A DNA stretch of 64,000 nucleotides from Stenocarpella maydis (lineage: Eukaryota; Ascomycota; Sordariomycetes; Diaporthales; Diaporthaceae), in NCBI GenBank assembly GCA_002270565.1, contig NQMI01000018.1, forward strand, positions 310,001 to 374,000. The letters run 5' to 3'. Positions 9,690 through 21,200 of this stretch are shown one piece after another (position 1 is the first letter of the stretch; each line of letters begins with the position of its first letter). The notes under the pieces were generated by a model. It did not search any database. It saw nothing but the letters and a program-made list of their open reading frames with translations, and had not been told where the DNA came from. Position numbers and translations under genes: made by a program.

Positions 9690-12600
9690 TCAGCGCCTCT
9701 CTCCAACCGTGATCTTAGCCGCGTCACAAAGCGAACGGAAGATGCTATCCCTCTTCGCAAAGAGCTCCGGGATGCGATCGAACTCGGCCACACGGCCGCC
9801 CTCCATCACGACAACACGGCCGCATGTGGCAATGATTGTGTCCAGACGGTGAGCTACAGTCAGCACGGTCGCATCACCAAGAACCTCGTTCAGCATCTCC
9901 TGCAGCTGCGCATCTGCGCGGCCGTCGATTGAGGCCGTGGCCTCGTCCATGATGACGATCTTGGACCGCCTCACCAAGGCGCGAGCAATCGAGATCAGCG
10001 AGCGCTGGCCCTGTGATATGTTGGCTCCATTTTCTTTTACTTCAAAGTCTAGGCTGAGAACCCTCGTCCCGCGCACCGGGTGAGCAGTTTTCTGCTTTTC
10101 GAGTTGGGTGGTGTCCTCGCTGGACGTAGGACTATGGATCGCGCTGCCACCTTCTTGCATGCCCGTCTTCTCGTCCGAGTGCACAAGCGTGACCCTGCTC
10201 AGGCAGTCCTGCAGCCAAGCGTCATCGTATTGCTGGAATGGGTCCAGGTTGTACCTGATCGTGCCGGCAAGCAGGACAGCATCCTGGCTGATGACTGACA
10301 AGCTTGACCGGAGCAGACCAAGACCAATTGTATGTATGTCGACGCCATCGATGACGATCTTGCCACTCGTAGGCTCGGTGTTGCGTAGCAAGGCCGATAT
10401 TACTGTGCGAAAAAGTGGTCAGTAAGGCATTCAACATCGTCGTGTCCATAGTGGAAGCGGAAGAAGTAGCTAAACCTACAGGTAGTCTTGCCTGCACCGG
10501 TGCGTCCGACAATACCAACCTTCTCACCCGGCTTGATGTCAAGTGTTACATCTCTCAGCGCGGGCGGTAGGCCAGGACGGTGGCTAAGAGTGAGTGCCCT
10601 GAACTCGACGTGGCCTGCACCTGGCCAACCCCTTGCTTTCAGGTCACGGTCGACGCCATCAGCCTCATACGCAGGCTCCTGCTCGATATTGTATGCGTAG
10701 TGCAGCATCCGCTCGACCGAGTTCATGTTGTTCTCGATTTCTGCGCTCTGGCGGATCATGTTGCCAAAAACGGACTGGGCCTGGACCACGTACGACAGCA
10801 CTAGACCGCCGGCGGAGGCACTGATGGTACCGCGCAGCCCCACGACGAGCAGGCCTGTGCAGAAGACGAGGCATGCGCCGCACAGGTCCAGGCGCAAGTT
10901 CAGCCAGCGCTGGCAGGCAACGGACAGCCAGTAGGCCATATTCTCGGTGTCGATGCGGCGGGCATTGTCCCCAACGAAGCGGGAGACAGCGCCGAACGCC
11001 TTGAGTGTGGCCAGCCCGGACAACGACTCGCCAAAGTGCTCGTAGATGCGGCTGCGCAGGAGGTTGTTGAGGCGACGCAGCTCGCGGGCCGAGGGGCGGT
11101 AGTACATGCCCGCCCAGGTGTAGGCCAGCAGGAGCACGGCGGCGATGGCCAGGAAGGGCGGCAGGATGATGGAGACGAGGATGATGGTGCCAATGGCCTG
11201 GACCGTCGTGGAGATGAAGAGGCGCAGCGTCTCGCCGACCACGTTGTCCACGGCGTCGGCGTCCTTGCTGAAACGGTGTGTGATGCGGCCCTGCGGCGTC
11301 GTGTCGAAGAAGGCCACGGGGGCGTGCAGCACACGGGCGACGGAGGCGTGGTGCAGACGGTTCGAGCAGTAGAAGCAGAAGAGGGCGAAGCTGGCGCTCA
11401 TGCAGAACAGCCCTATCGACTGGCCGATCCCGAGGGCCGCGTATGCGCCCATGTACTCGGACTCGGTGACAGACGCGTATGTGTTCGCCTGCCAGTACGT
11501 TAGCCAGAGCGGCGAGGTGATGCTCGTGCCCTGGTAGACGATGATGGAGGCCACGAAGAGCGGCACCGTCACGTATGCGTTGCCCATCAAGACGTAGCGG
11601 CGGTACGTTTTGGCACTGACGGATCCGACCAGGCGCTCCTCTCTCTGCATGATCTCTTTCCCCCGGCCCGCCAGCTCTGGCTCCTGGGTTCTGTTGCTGT
11701 CACTGGCTGCCTCCTTTCCGGCGGGGGAGGGTTGGGACACTGCAGAGTCTTGCCTTGTTTCACCTCCTTGATGCTCCTCAGTGGCGGCTTCTTCTTTTCC
11801 AGAAGACCACGAGTCCATGGAGGTGCCCACAAAACGGGTAAAAGGCCCACCGCGCCGGGACAGAACTGCATACTCGCCCTGTTCCACGATTCGGCCCTTC
11901 TCCATGTACACCACGCGATCCGCTTGCGAGGCGAGGGCCATCGAGTGCGTGACAAGCACCACGGTCGCCTCCTTATTACGGCGTGCCTGGTTGACAACCA
12001 TCTCGAACACCTGCTTGCCGACGTCCGCGTCCAGCGCCGAGAAGCAGTCGTCCAAGAGGATCAACTGGCTGCGGCCGTAGATAGCCCTGGCGAGGCTGAT
12101 GCGCTGCTTCTGTCCACCCGAGAGCGACACACCCATCTCGCCCACCACCGTCATGTCGCCCTCTGGCAGTCTCTCCAAGTCCCTGTGCAGACAGCACCGG
12201 GATAGCACCTGCTGGTACCATGCCTGGTCAAATGGCCGGCCAAAGACGATGTTTTCTCTGACCGTCTCGCTCAGCAGCCAGGCGGACTGGGGCGCGTAGG
12301 CGAGCGAAGGCGTGTTGACCTGGCAGTTCCGTGCCTGAACGGGCTGCATGTCTCCCATGAGGGCCCGGAATATCGACGACTTGCCAGATGCGACAGGCCC
12401 AACGATACAGACCAGCTGGTCTCGCTCGACAACAAGTGAGTCGATGTGTAGTCTCTGGGCTTTGTGTTTTGTACTTTCGAGATTTGCCAAAGTATTGTCG
12501 TGAGTTTCTTCCCTGGTCTTTTCATCCTGCACTGTCTCTGAAGTGCTCTGGGTCGAAGTCTCGCTCCTTTCGCCCAAGAGAGCCTCGTCGTCATGGTAGG

Positions 12601-14101
12601 CAAAGGTGGCTTCCTCGACGGCCACCACGGTCTGGGGTTGATTGTGCCCATCAAGTTCCGGATCCGTGCTGTTTCCCACAAATTTCAGAGGTCTTGGCCC
12701 ACCAGCATCTGAAGCGACCATGAAAATAGCCAAGCGCTCGAGCGCCGCCCGGGCATCGGCAATGGCCGACAGCGACGTAGGCAAAGCCTGTAGCGGCGTC
12801 CTTAGCAGCATAAAGAATGTGAGGCCAGAGAAGATAACATCGGCCTTCAGTCCGCCTTGGGTAGCACCATAGGTGACGATGGCCAAAACCGCGGCGATCA
12901 TGGGCGACGTATACGAGACAGCGGTGTTGAGCGCCCTGAGGAGCATCCTCTTACGGATGTAAACAACCTCGTCAGCCCTGAGGTGCCCGATCTTGGCCAA
13001 CAGACTCTTCTCATAGGCATTTGTCTTGACGAGCCGAATCGCCGAGACAGCCTCGACAACAGCCTTGACCCTCGCGTCCGTGAATGGCATGCTGCCCCTG
13101 CGAAGCTTGAGCAGCTTGCCCATCATGAAGGCTTGCAGGGGATACAGGAGAGCCAGGAGGCCGAAGCCCGGCAGGGCGCTGTAGCCCATGGTCCACACGG
13201 TGAGAGCGAGGCACAACAGCATCTGGAGGACGCTGGTCCAGGCCGAGTGGAAGTAGCCGCACACAAAGTCTACGCGCGTCACGTCGGCGCTCATCAGGCT
13301 CATGAGCTTGCCCACGCCCATGTACCCATGGCGGAGCTTGGCTCTCTCTGGAAGCTGGTCCGACGTCGCCCGCCGGTAGATGGTGTGCATGAGGGCGCCC
13401 CTGAGCAGGACGCCGGTCGTGTAAGATCGGTAGAAGCCGTGGACGTTGGCCGTGACGGAGAAGACGAGGACGAGGAAGAGGCCCGTGACGAGGCCGAAGC
13501 CGGCGCGCGTGGCGTGCAGGGAAGGGTCAGACAGGTATGAGATGGCGAAGCGGATGATGAGCGGCGCCACCATCTGAGAGAGGTCTCCGCAGAGCTTTAA
13601 CAGGCCGCCGAGCCAGAACCAGCGGAAGCAGACGTCGTTAAGGGCCATGGTAAGGACGGTTGTGTCGCTCTTGCGCCGCATCCAGAACGGCATCCATGAC
13701 TTGGACTGGGCGGGCATGCTCCTGTTCTTCTCCAGCCTTGCCGCCCAACAGCGCTCGAGTTTGTCGGCATGGTCCTCGGCCCGCCTGTCATCGGGCATAT
13801 CGTACAGGTCGTCAGTCTGCAGAGGCCTGGTGTAGCCTACCCTGAGAGCCGGACTTAGCCATCCGAAAAATAGGATCGAAACCCAGTTGGCGGTCGATTC
13901 TGGCAGCTTGGCCTTTGCGTTGCTTCTGGCCCCATCTTCAGGATCATCCTTCACCTCTCTTGGGTTTGGCTTTTTGAATGACCTTGAGGCAGGTTGGGCG
14001 AGTCGCTTCTCAATGGGACTCGTCGACACAAACGGAACCTTTCTGTACCACTTCCGAGGAGGAAAGGTACCGGTAGAGGTTCCCGCAACATCACTGGCCA
14101 T
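9690..14101 (-). CDS. Full-length ABCC-type ABC transporter of the siderophore locus
   Basis: CDS is complement(join(9690..10402,10480..14101)), 1,444 residues. The 77-nt intron (GTAGGT...CACAG) splits the second Walker A, and splicing restores GRTGAGKTTLISALL. Order: cytosolic N-terminus, membrane domain 1, NBD1 (Walker A GPVASGKSS near residue 567, signature LSGGQKQRI near 658, Walker B ILLDDCFSALD), linker, membrane domain 2, NBD2 (Walker A near 1198, signature ISQGQRS near 1333, Walker B IVIMDEATASID). NBD1 has Asp instead of the catalytic Glu after Walker B, as is usual for ABCC/MRP proteins, which leaves NBD2 as the main ATPase. Such transporters export conjugates or metabolites. Beside a siderophore NRPS it probably moves siderophore, precursor or breakdown product, much as Ustilago fer6 or Aspergillus SitT are placed. 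It is divergent from the acyltransferase gene across a shared 1.15-kb region. Confidence 0.92.
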
Positions 14102-15254
14102 TCTGGGCCCAGGGTTTAGAATGCGCCTGTTACGACATGTGTTTCAGTGTCTTGAAGCGAGCCTGGAAAGAGGAACGAGGTCTTGCGGCTCTTGGGTGGT
14201 GGCTGCTGGTGGCACCTGATTCGGTTACTAGGGGACATTCTCGCTGTTGCCCCTGGCCCCAAAGACCCGCTGCTCGGGAGTACGTGTACAAGTGTTTGGA
14301 TCAGGCAATGAGGTTGGCCTCCGAGGACGGAATGAAAACCATGCGCCACTGTTGGCCGGGAAGGGGGGTTGGGCGTCGGACCCCACGTATGCTTATGGCA
14401 GGTGAGGTGTTGACATCGTCTCGAGCTGGGCCACATGTCCCGGGCGTGGTTGTATTTGGATCAGCTTAATGACATAGGAGAAGGAACTTGCACCGTTCTC
14501 TTGGCAACAGTTCCGCAAGAAAAAAAAAAAGGCGCTTGTTTAGCGGATACCACAGGTCTCGGGCACTAATGCTTGTAAGTCGCCACTACAGTTCTCCCGC
14601 ACTGTGTGTGTGGGCAAAGAAGGTTTGGAGCGATCAGCACCAGTGAATCTGCAGCTCGACTGGCTCGTCCTGTGAATGATGAGCCCTGCGCAAATAGTAC
14701 TATTTCAAATAACAGACGAAATGCTTGTTTGGAGGCAAGTAGTATGTAAAAATATAAGCAAATCCTGCACTATTGATAATGGTTATATTAATATGACTCT
14801 CCTTGCAGAGTGGGCATGTCAGTGGTGCTCGGTGACCAGACTCGCAACTCATGGAGCTACTTGGTAGTGTCGCCGTACATATTCTTGGCATTATTTGGCA
14901 TTGTCAATCGATTTACCCAACGAGCTGGGCAGCGCTGATGCACAGCCATGAGCCAATGCTCGGCATCAACCTTGGAAATTATAAGCAATCTACCCACTGG
15001 CTACTACTTGCACTGGAAATGCAGCAAACGAGTGCCGCCATCTCTATTGGCCGCCGCTCAAACCGATGGCTGCATGTTGCCCACCTAGCCTATTAGTCTG
15101 ATTATTTGAGCCAAAGGTCTTGAATTTGCATGGAAACATCACTGATCCAGTAAGTTAAGCACCCAGAGTGACGGGACTTTATATGTACAGACCAGCATTC
15201 TAATGTACTCATATAACATCGCAGACCAACAAATAGGACAGAGCAAGGTCAAAC
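14102..15254. promoter_or_regulatory. Shared divergent promoter region, ABC transporter / acyltransferase
   Basis: 1,153 bp between two divergent start codons. I found no exact ATCWGATAA. The nearest core is TTGATAAT near 14776. Inverted CCAAT boxes (ATTGG) occur, for example near 15045, which could serve a CCAAT-binding complex/HapX, but these pentamers are common by chance. An A-run lies at 14520-14531. Confidence 0.4.
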
Positions 15255-16562
15255 ATGGCAACACAGGTACAGAGCCAAGCCAAGCTCAGCGGACTTCAGC
15301 CTGCTGATGGGAAGAGCTACCGGTTTGGCGCGTTGGCGCGTACGGAAGCAGTTGGAAGTGTGAATGCAGACGGCGAGAAGACGTCTTTCAGGCTTCCAGA
15401 CGGCACCACCCAAGTATGGATAGCGAGCCAAGGCCCTGGCTTCGTGGTGGGGTCCGGTGACAGGCTGCTGGCCGAATGGAAGAATGACGGGAGAGAAGCC
15501 AGAATCTCACCGGCCATGGTTAACGAGGACAGAGCCGAGTCGGCACGGGTTTTGCGGCTTTCAATCGACGGCTCCCCCCCGGAGCCTGACGCCGACGACC
15601 TCACTCTCCAGCTGGTGTGGGTGTCCATATACGCCCTCTGGTTGCACCCGGCCCACAGACAGGATGGTATTGTCCCCATCTCGGTAGACGGCGAGAGAGT
15701 GGGCGAGTACCTGCGCTGTACCGGCCTCGCCATCGCCTCACCGTTCTCCGAGGACACCTCTGGCCCAGGTACCGTCTACTGGCTCCAACGCGAGGTCTTC
15801 TGGCAGGGAGCTGGCGCGCCAGACAACCAGCACTGGCTCCGCTCCAGGCCCGAGGCGAGCTTCCCGGGCTTCAACGGCAGGCTCGGCGTCTTTGCCAACC
15901 AGCTGGGCTTCACCAGGAAGGGCAACGTCTGCACCGTGCACCCTGTGCGGCCGCCAAAGCCCAAGCCGGGCGCAGTGATCTACTCGAGGTTCATCGTGGA
16001 GCTGGGGCAGCAGCTGGAGATCCGCCACATCAACGCGTCGGACCCGCTGCACTTCCGGACGTATGCGCGCTGGCAGAACTCGGACCGCGTTAACGCAGGC
16101 TGGAGAGAGCGCGGGCCGGACGAGAAGCACCGGGCATACCTGGCGGCGCAGCTGGCTGACCCGCACACCATGTCGTGCGTGTTCCTGTGGGATGGCGAGC
16201 TGGCGGGCTACACGGAGATCGGCTGGGTCAAGGAGGACAACGCAGCGTGCTTCTTTGGCGCGCAGTGCAACATCACCATCGGCGAACACGACCAGAACTC
16301 GCACATGCTTGTCGGCGAGGAGCGCTTCCGCGGCGGCAAGCGCTACGAGGCCGTGGCCACCTCCATCAAGCACACGTGCTTCCTGCGCGACCCGAGGACC
16401 AGACAAGTCGTGGCCGAGCCGCGCCACGACCTGGCCCACGTGCACATCCAGAGCAAGTACCTGCCACAGGAGAAGAAGAAGAGGTTCGACCTGCCGCACA
16501 AGACTGCGGTGCTCTTCGCCCTTCAGCGGGAGCGCTTCTTCCAGGAAGGGCACTTCGTATAG
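15255..16562 (+). CDS. N5-hydroxyornithine acyltransferase (SidL/SidF type GNAT)
   Basis: Single-exon protein of 435 residues. The C-terminal half is an IucB-type GNAT domain: HINASDPLHFRTYARWQNSDRVNAGW, FLWDGELAGYTEIGWVKEDNAACFF, LVGEERFRGGKRYEAVATSIKH, RTRQVVAEPRHD and a conserved end DLPHKTAVLFALQRERFFQEGHF. Proteins of this family transfer an acyl group from acyl-CoA to N5-hydroxyornithine, making the hydroxamate building block of ferrichromes (acetyl; SidL) or fusarinines (anhydromevalonyl; SidF). The N-terminal half (ALWLHPAHRQDGIVPISVDG) is the family's accessory region. The adjacent ferrichrome-type NRPS favours the acetyl/SidL role, but an unusual acyl donor as in ferrichrome A (Ustilago Fer5) cannot be excluded. 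No PTS1 is seen (ends GHFV). The start at 15255 is the first ATG and precedes the conserved region. Confidence 0.88.
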   Translation: MATQVQSQAKLSGLQPADGKSYRFGALARTEAVGSVNADGEKTSFRLPDGTTQVWIASQGPGFVVGSGDRLLAEWKNDGREARISPAMVNEDRAESARVLRLSIDGSPPEPDADDLTLQLVWVSIYALWLHPAHRQDGIVPISVDGERVGEYLRCTGLAIASPFSEDTSGPGTVYWLQREVFWQGAGAPDNQHWLRSRPEASFPGFNGRLGVFANQLGFTRKGNVCTVHPVRPPKPKPGAVIYSRFIVELGQQLEIRHINASDPLHFRTYARWQNSDRVNAGWRERGPDEKHRAYLAAQLADPHTMSCVFLWDGELAGYTEIGWVKEDNAACFFGAQCNITIGEHDQNSHMLVGEERFRGGKRYEAVATSIKHTCFLRDPRTRQVVAEPRHDLAHVHIQSKYLPQEKKKRFDLPHKTAVLFALQRERFFQEGHFV

Positions 16563-18249
16563 GACGACATTTACCTGCTGCAATGCTGATCGAGTGTGCG
16601 TGCTATAGTTGATGGCTCCAGAGCAGAGTGAATCAAATAATCGCCTTCAAGCATATTTCTGCAGCCCTTTGAGGGCTTCCTCGCCGCCGACTACGTGACA
16701 TGCTGACCTCGGTATTTCATTGCTGCAGCCCCCCCTGAAACTACTCGCTCAATCGCTATCTCAAGGTCAATTGAGTCCTGGCACAACCACAGACTCTCAT
16801 GGGTCCTCTAGCCTTCTCTGAGCCTTCCAAACCCATTGCGCGCCACCGTACTCAGTGGACGCAATACATGTGGGCGGTCTGCGTGTTCACGAACCAAAGA
16901 TGCAAGGATCAGCTGCTAATCGAGGTGGTCCGGACATATGAGCTTGGGAAAAGTACATCTATAGCCAGGGCCCCATTGTCGGTGCTCCGGTCCCACGACC
17001 ATGATGGCATCCATCCCATTGCGTCAATTGGTGCTGCGTGCATGGGGCACTTGACGCAATAAGATGGCCTATGTATACTGGTAGCTTTGATTAATGCTTA
17101 AAAGGATATCAGATCCCAGAGAAATATTGCAATATAAAGTGCACAGTGTACCTGAGTGGCCGAAAGTTGTCAGGGACACAGTGCACACCGTACGGAGTAT
17201 TGAGACCAGGATCCCCTGAGCCCGACAGTCTTGCCCAGCTGCCGAAGGTCTTGGCAATCTAATCAGATGAATCAGATAAACGCCCACACCGACGATGCCA
17301 AGGCAGCTCTTAAGTAATACGAACCCTGAATCCCGTCCTGAGAGGGAAATCAAGGCTGCTAATAACGGAGCAGGGCGATATTCACCCGGGATTCACACCG
17401 ATCCTCAACCGTCACAGTCGATTGCTACCTCCTTAATAATACGTGGGTAACTGGTTCCAAACCAACCCCGCTCGCCGAGGCTGTACACTAATATCTCTCA
17501 CATGTGTGCCATGCCGCTGTCTCGGTGAATACTCTAGGGCATCCTTGCAGCTCAGAACCGGAGCGCCGAAGACTAAACTAGGACCTTGCTCCTTGACTCG
17601 AAGCCATTCCGTCATCACGAGGGTCTGACGGATGATCAGATCAGAAAAGTCTGATAATAATGACATCTCATAAAGCTTGCCGAGCGCCGAAAGCTCGCCG
17701 GGGACAGAGCAGACAAAGCCCCCATGCCGTGGGGGTCCCACATTGTGTTGCAAACTGGGCCGAAAGTGCCACCTCAGACAATGCCAGTGGCATGGGGTGT
17801 GCTACTTGGGGCGTCAGTCTTTCCAGGATTCTGTTGCTCAAATTGGTAACTACACTTTTACGTGAGTGAGTTGCGTCACTTTGCAGGACCACGTTAAATG
17901 AGTGACAAGACTCATGGGTTAAGTTTGTAATCGGGTCTCATGCACACGGGCTGGATACGAGCCCTCATGCTCCTAGACCGGAGCAGCAAGGCTGCTCACA
18001 CGACTTGGCCTGGGCACCAGGTTGCGAGACTGTAGAGTGACTTGTAGGGGCACTATAGTTATAGTACCTAGGGTAGGTAGGAAGAACCGAGGCTGCCGTT
18101 GTGCTCGCTGGTGCACTGCCCACTGGCATTCTGCCTCAGGGGATCAACATCTCAAACCCTCCGTCGTAACATCTGCTTGACCATCTCTCACGCTCGTATG
18201 TCACGTGAGATCATACAACCGGAAACCAGACGAGTCCGGGACCTTCAAG
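16563..18249. other. Intergenic/promoter region upstream of the NRPS
   Basis: About 1.7 kb without a supportable gene. It carries the 3' UTR of the acyltransferase and the GATA sites at 17262-17279 and 17649-17657. Several short open stretches show no family resemblance. Confidence 0.6.
17262..17279 (+). promoter_or_regulatory. Tandem SreA-type GATA sites in the NRPS promoter
   Basis: Two 9-mers in direct succession: ATCAGATGA (17262-17270, one mismatch) and ATCAGATAA (17271-17279, exact match to ATCWGATAA). A further 8/9 match, GTCTGATAA, lies at 17649-17657. All are in the 1.7 kb between the acyltransferase stop and the NRPS start, as expected for iron-repressed siderophore genes. Function is inferred from the published SreA consensus. 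Confidence 0.6.
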
Positions 18250-21200
18250 ATGACATCGAAAGTACCCTCACCACCAATCACGGAGCTCAGGCCACTTCAC
18301 TGTCTCCAAGCTGGCTCGTCCCGGAAAGGGGCATCAACACCGGCGGCGGACCGTGTTCAATGGCAAAGTATCCTCTCACCGAGACCGGACGACGAGACAT
18401 GTATCAGAGCATTTGTCAAGCTGGTGTCGCGAATCGTGGTGTTGGAGGATGGAGAGCCATACTGCATCCAAAACCAAACCAGCACGCACGGGATTGGCTT
18501 CATCCTTGCCCATGCAGGCCAAGAGCATTTTCGCTGCGTCGAGTACAACAATGCATCGGATGAGATTCCGACCGACTTCTGCATTGGAGACGGCAGTCCT
18601 ACCGAGGCTGCAAAGGTACGTTTTGGGTAACCTAGGTCATCCTGCAGCCACGTACTTACAGTTTCCTAGCTACATTTTGACGTACCCAGCATGCGTCTGA
18701 GCGCACCCCCAGGTCTCGTGCCTGCAGCAGCGCTTGAAGCCCTTGGTTGCATGCTGGACGATCTCATCCGGAATCTGCAGCAAGGTGGAGATCAAACTGA
18801 GGGCACTCAATGGACAAGACCTTCTGTGCTGAACTTCCCACCAAAGTCCGGGCCTGTCCCCCTTCTTCTGTCTCCTCAGGACGATGCAGAAGACACCCGG
18901 GACGATCCGGCCTTTCTCCACTGGTGGTTTGAACAGCGCGTGGACGAGAGGCCAGATAGGACGGCCATAGACTTCCTTGTCGACCTCGAGAGTGGTGAGA
19001 GGAGGCAATTGACCTATCAGCAGCTCGAAAATGCTGCGAATGCCCTGGCAAGAGAGCTTGTGCGCGTACAAGGCGCACATGCTGCAAGCGATGCTTCCGA
19101 TATTAGGACTGTTGCGGTCATGATGGGGCCTGGCCCAGAGCTGTACACAAGTTATCTGGCGGCTCTCAAAGCCGGCATGGCCTTTTGCCCGATCCCTGTG
19201 GATTCCCCAAAGCAGAGAGTGGATGCAATCGTGGTAGACCTCAACCCAACAGCTTTTCTCGTGGCTGTATCATCGCCTGCTTCGTCCGGGGATCTCGCAT
19301 TCAGTGGGCCTATAATCAATGTGAAAACTTTCATTGCCGTGTGCGACAAGAAAGCGGAAAGACTGGGAGGGGAAGAAGTACCACCTTCGACAGAAAATGA
19401 TGCGGCCTACATTCTGTACACCTCAGGAACCACTGGTACTCCCAAGGGCGTGGCCGTCTCACATCTCTCGGCAGCCTGCACAATCTCTGCCCTGAGCGCC
19501 CACTATGGCTTCACTTCATCCCAGGTCAAAGCGAATTCGGAGCGAAGACCTACGAGATGGTTCCAAGGAGCGGCCCCAACCTTTGACATCTCCCTCTTTG
19601 AAATCTTCTGGACGCTCAGCACCGGCTCAACGCTCTGCTGCGCCCCACGGCACCTCACGCTGCAGGATATCAACAAGGTCGTCACAACGCTGGAAGCCGA
19701 TATCACAAACATCACACCGAGCTTCGCCACCCTGCTGGATCCCTCGTCCATCCGCGGGCTGATGCTCGGCGGAGAGACGCTGAATGCGAGAGTGGTACAC
19801 GGCTTTGCTCAGTACAATCCTTCACCCGACGATGAAGGGGCGTCGGGCATTAGTGGTATTTACAACGGCTACGGGCCCACAGAAACCGCCATCTACTGTA
19901 TTGGGCAGGCACATGTTCGCGACACTCAGCGAGTCTCTATAATCGGCTCACCCCTCGAAACATGCGGTGTACTCATCGCGGACGAGACCCCGACCTCAGA
20001 GATCAGACCCGTGCCTATGGGTGCAACTGGGGAGCTCCTCATCACTGGCCCTCAGGTGAGCAGGATAGGCTACCTCAACAGGCCCGATGAGACCTCCAGG
20101 GCGTTCATCAACGATGATGACACATCCGGGTGGGGCAGGGCATACAGGACCGGCGATCGTGCCCGCATAGTCTGGGACATTTCTGGAAAACCCCTCATTG
20201 AGTTCCTGGGCAGAATTTCAGACGGCCAGGTCAAGCTTAGCGGTAGGCGCGTGGAGCTTGGTGAGATAGAGAGCGTGCTCATGTCTAACGTTGATAACGT
20301 GCGGGAGACCATCTCCTGTGTCTGGAAGCCCGAGAATTCCGCGCCCGGCTCAGAGAAGGTTGTGAACCTCGTCGTCACTACTCCAGGATCGAGCTTCGAG
20401 GAAGTTGTACTCGAGGAGTGTAAGCTGGCAGCTGAGAGGCATCTTCCGGATTATATGAGACCCTTCAAGATAATACATGTCGAGTCTCTCTCACGGACGG
20501 AGTCTGGTAAAGTCGACCGCAAGGCGGCCTCGGCATATGTGCGAGAATCCCTGAAGAGCCTACAGCCGAAGCTTTCGACCCAAGAGATAACAGAGCCGCT
20601 TGAGCCTCTGGCAGAGCAAGATGCACAGCTGGAAGAGGAGTTGCTGGCTATTGTGGCGGACATCCTGGGCGGACACCGGATCTCGGCGCCTACGCCCCTC
20701 GTAGATGCTGGAGTGGACAGTCTGCGCGCGATGAGACTGTTGCGCGAGATCAGGAGGCGATGGCCAGATACGCCAAAGAAAAACCTGCAGCCTTCTCTGG
20801 GGCTCCTCCTTGATGATCAAGCCAGTATTCGCTCTGTCTTCTTCCGTTCGTCATCGACGCACACACCATCAACATGTGGCACTGTTGAGGACAAGACACG
20901 GGCCCGGCTTGCACAGTTCTCTTTTGATCATCTCGCCGAAGTAATCGAAAAGCTCGATGTCACCAGTGAGGCTGACATCGAGATGATTCTGCCAGCGACC
21001 ACCCAACAGAGTCAGCTGGCCATCAGTTTCGCGATGGACAGGGCCAGATACATCAGTCACACCATCCTGAGACTCAAGCCGGACGTCTCAGCTACAGCGT
21101 TCAAGCAAGCTGTCGAGGAGATCTTGTTAGAGCAGGCTATCTACCGCTCCGCCCTGCTGCCATGTGATGACCTGCTATCCCCCTTTGCTCAAGTCATCCT

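Noticed and set aside
15738..16583. 281-codon open frame antisense to the acyltransferase
   Set aside because: Shadow of the GNAT gene; Leu/Val/Arg-rich without family resemblance.
18205..18249. In-frame upstream extension of NRPS exon 1
   Set aside because: It would have to start at GTG; the first ATG is 18250 with a good context.
18691..18693. ATG at 18691 as NRPS start
   Set aside because: A spliced upstream exon (18250-18615) joins in frame and gives a continuous protein; the intron has good GT-AG borders.
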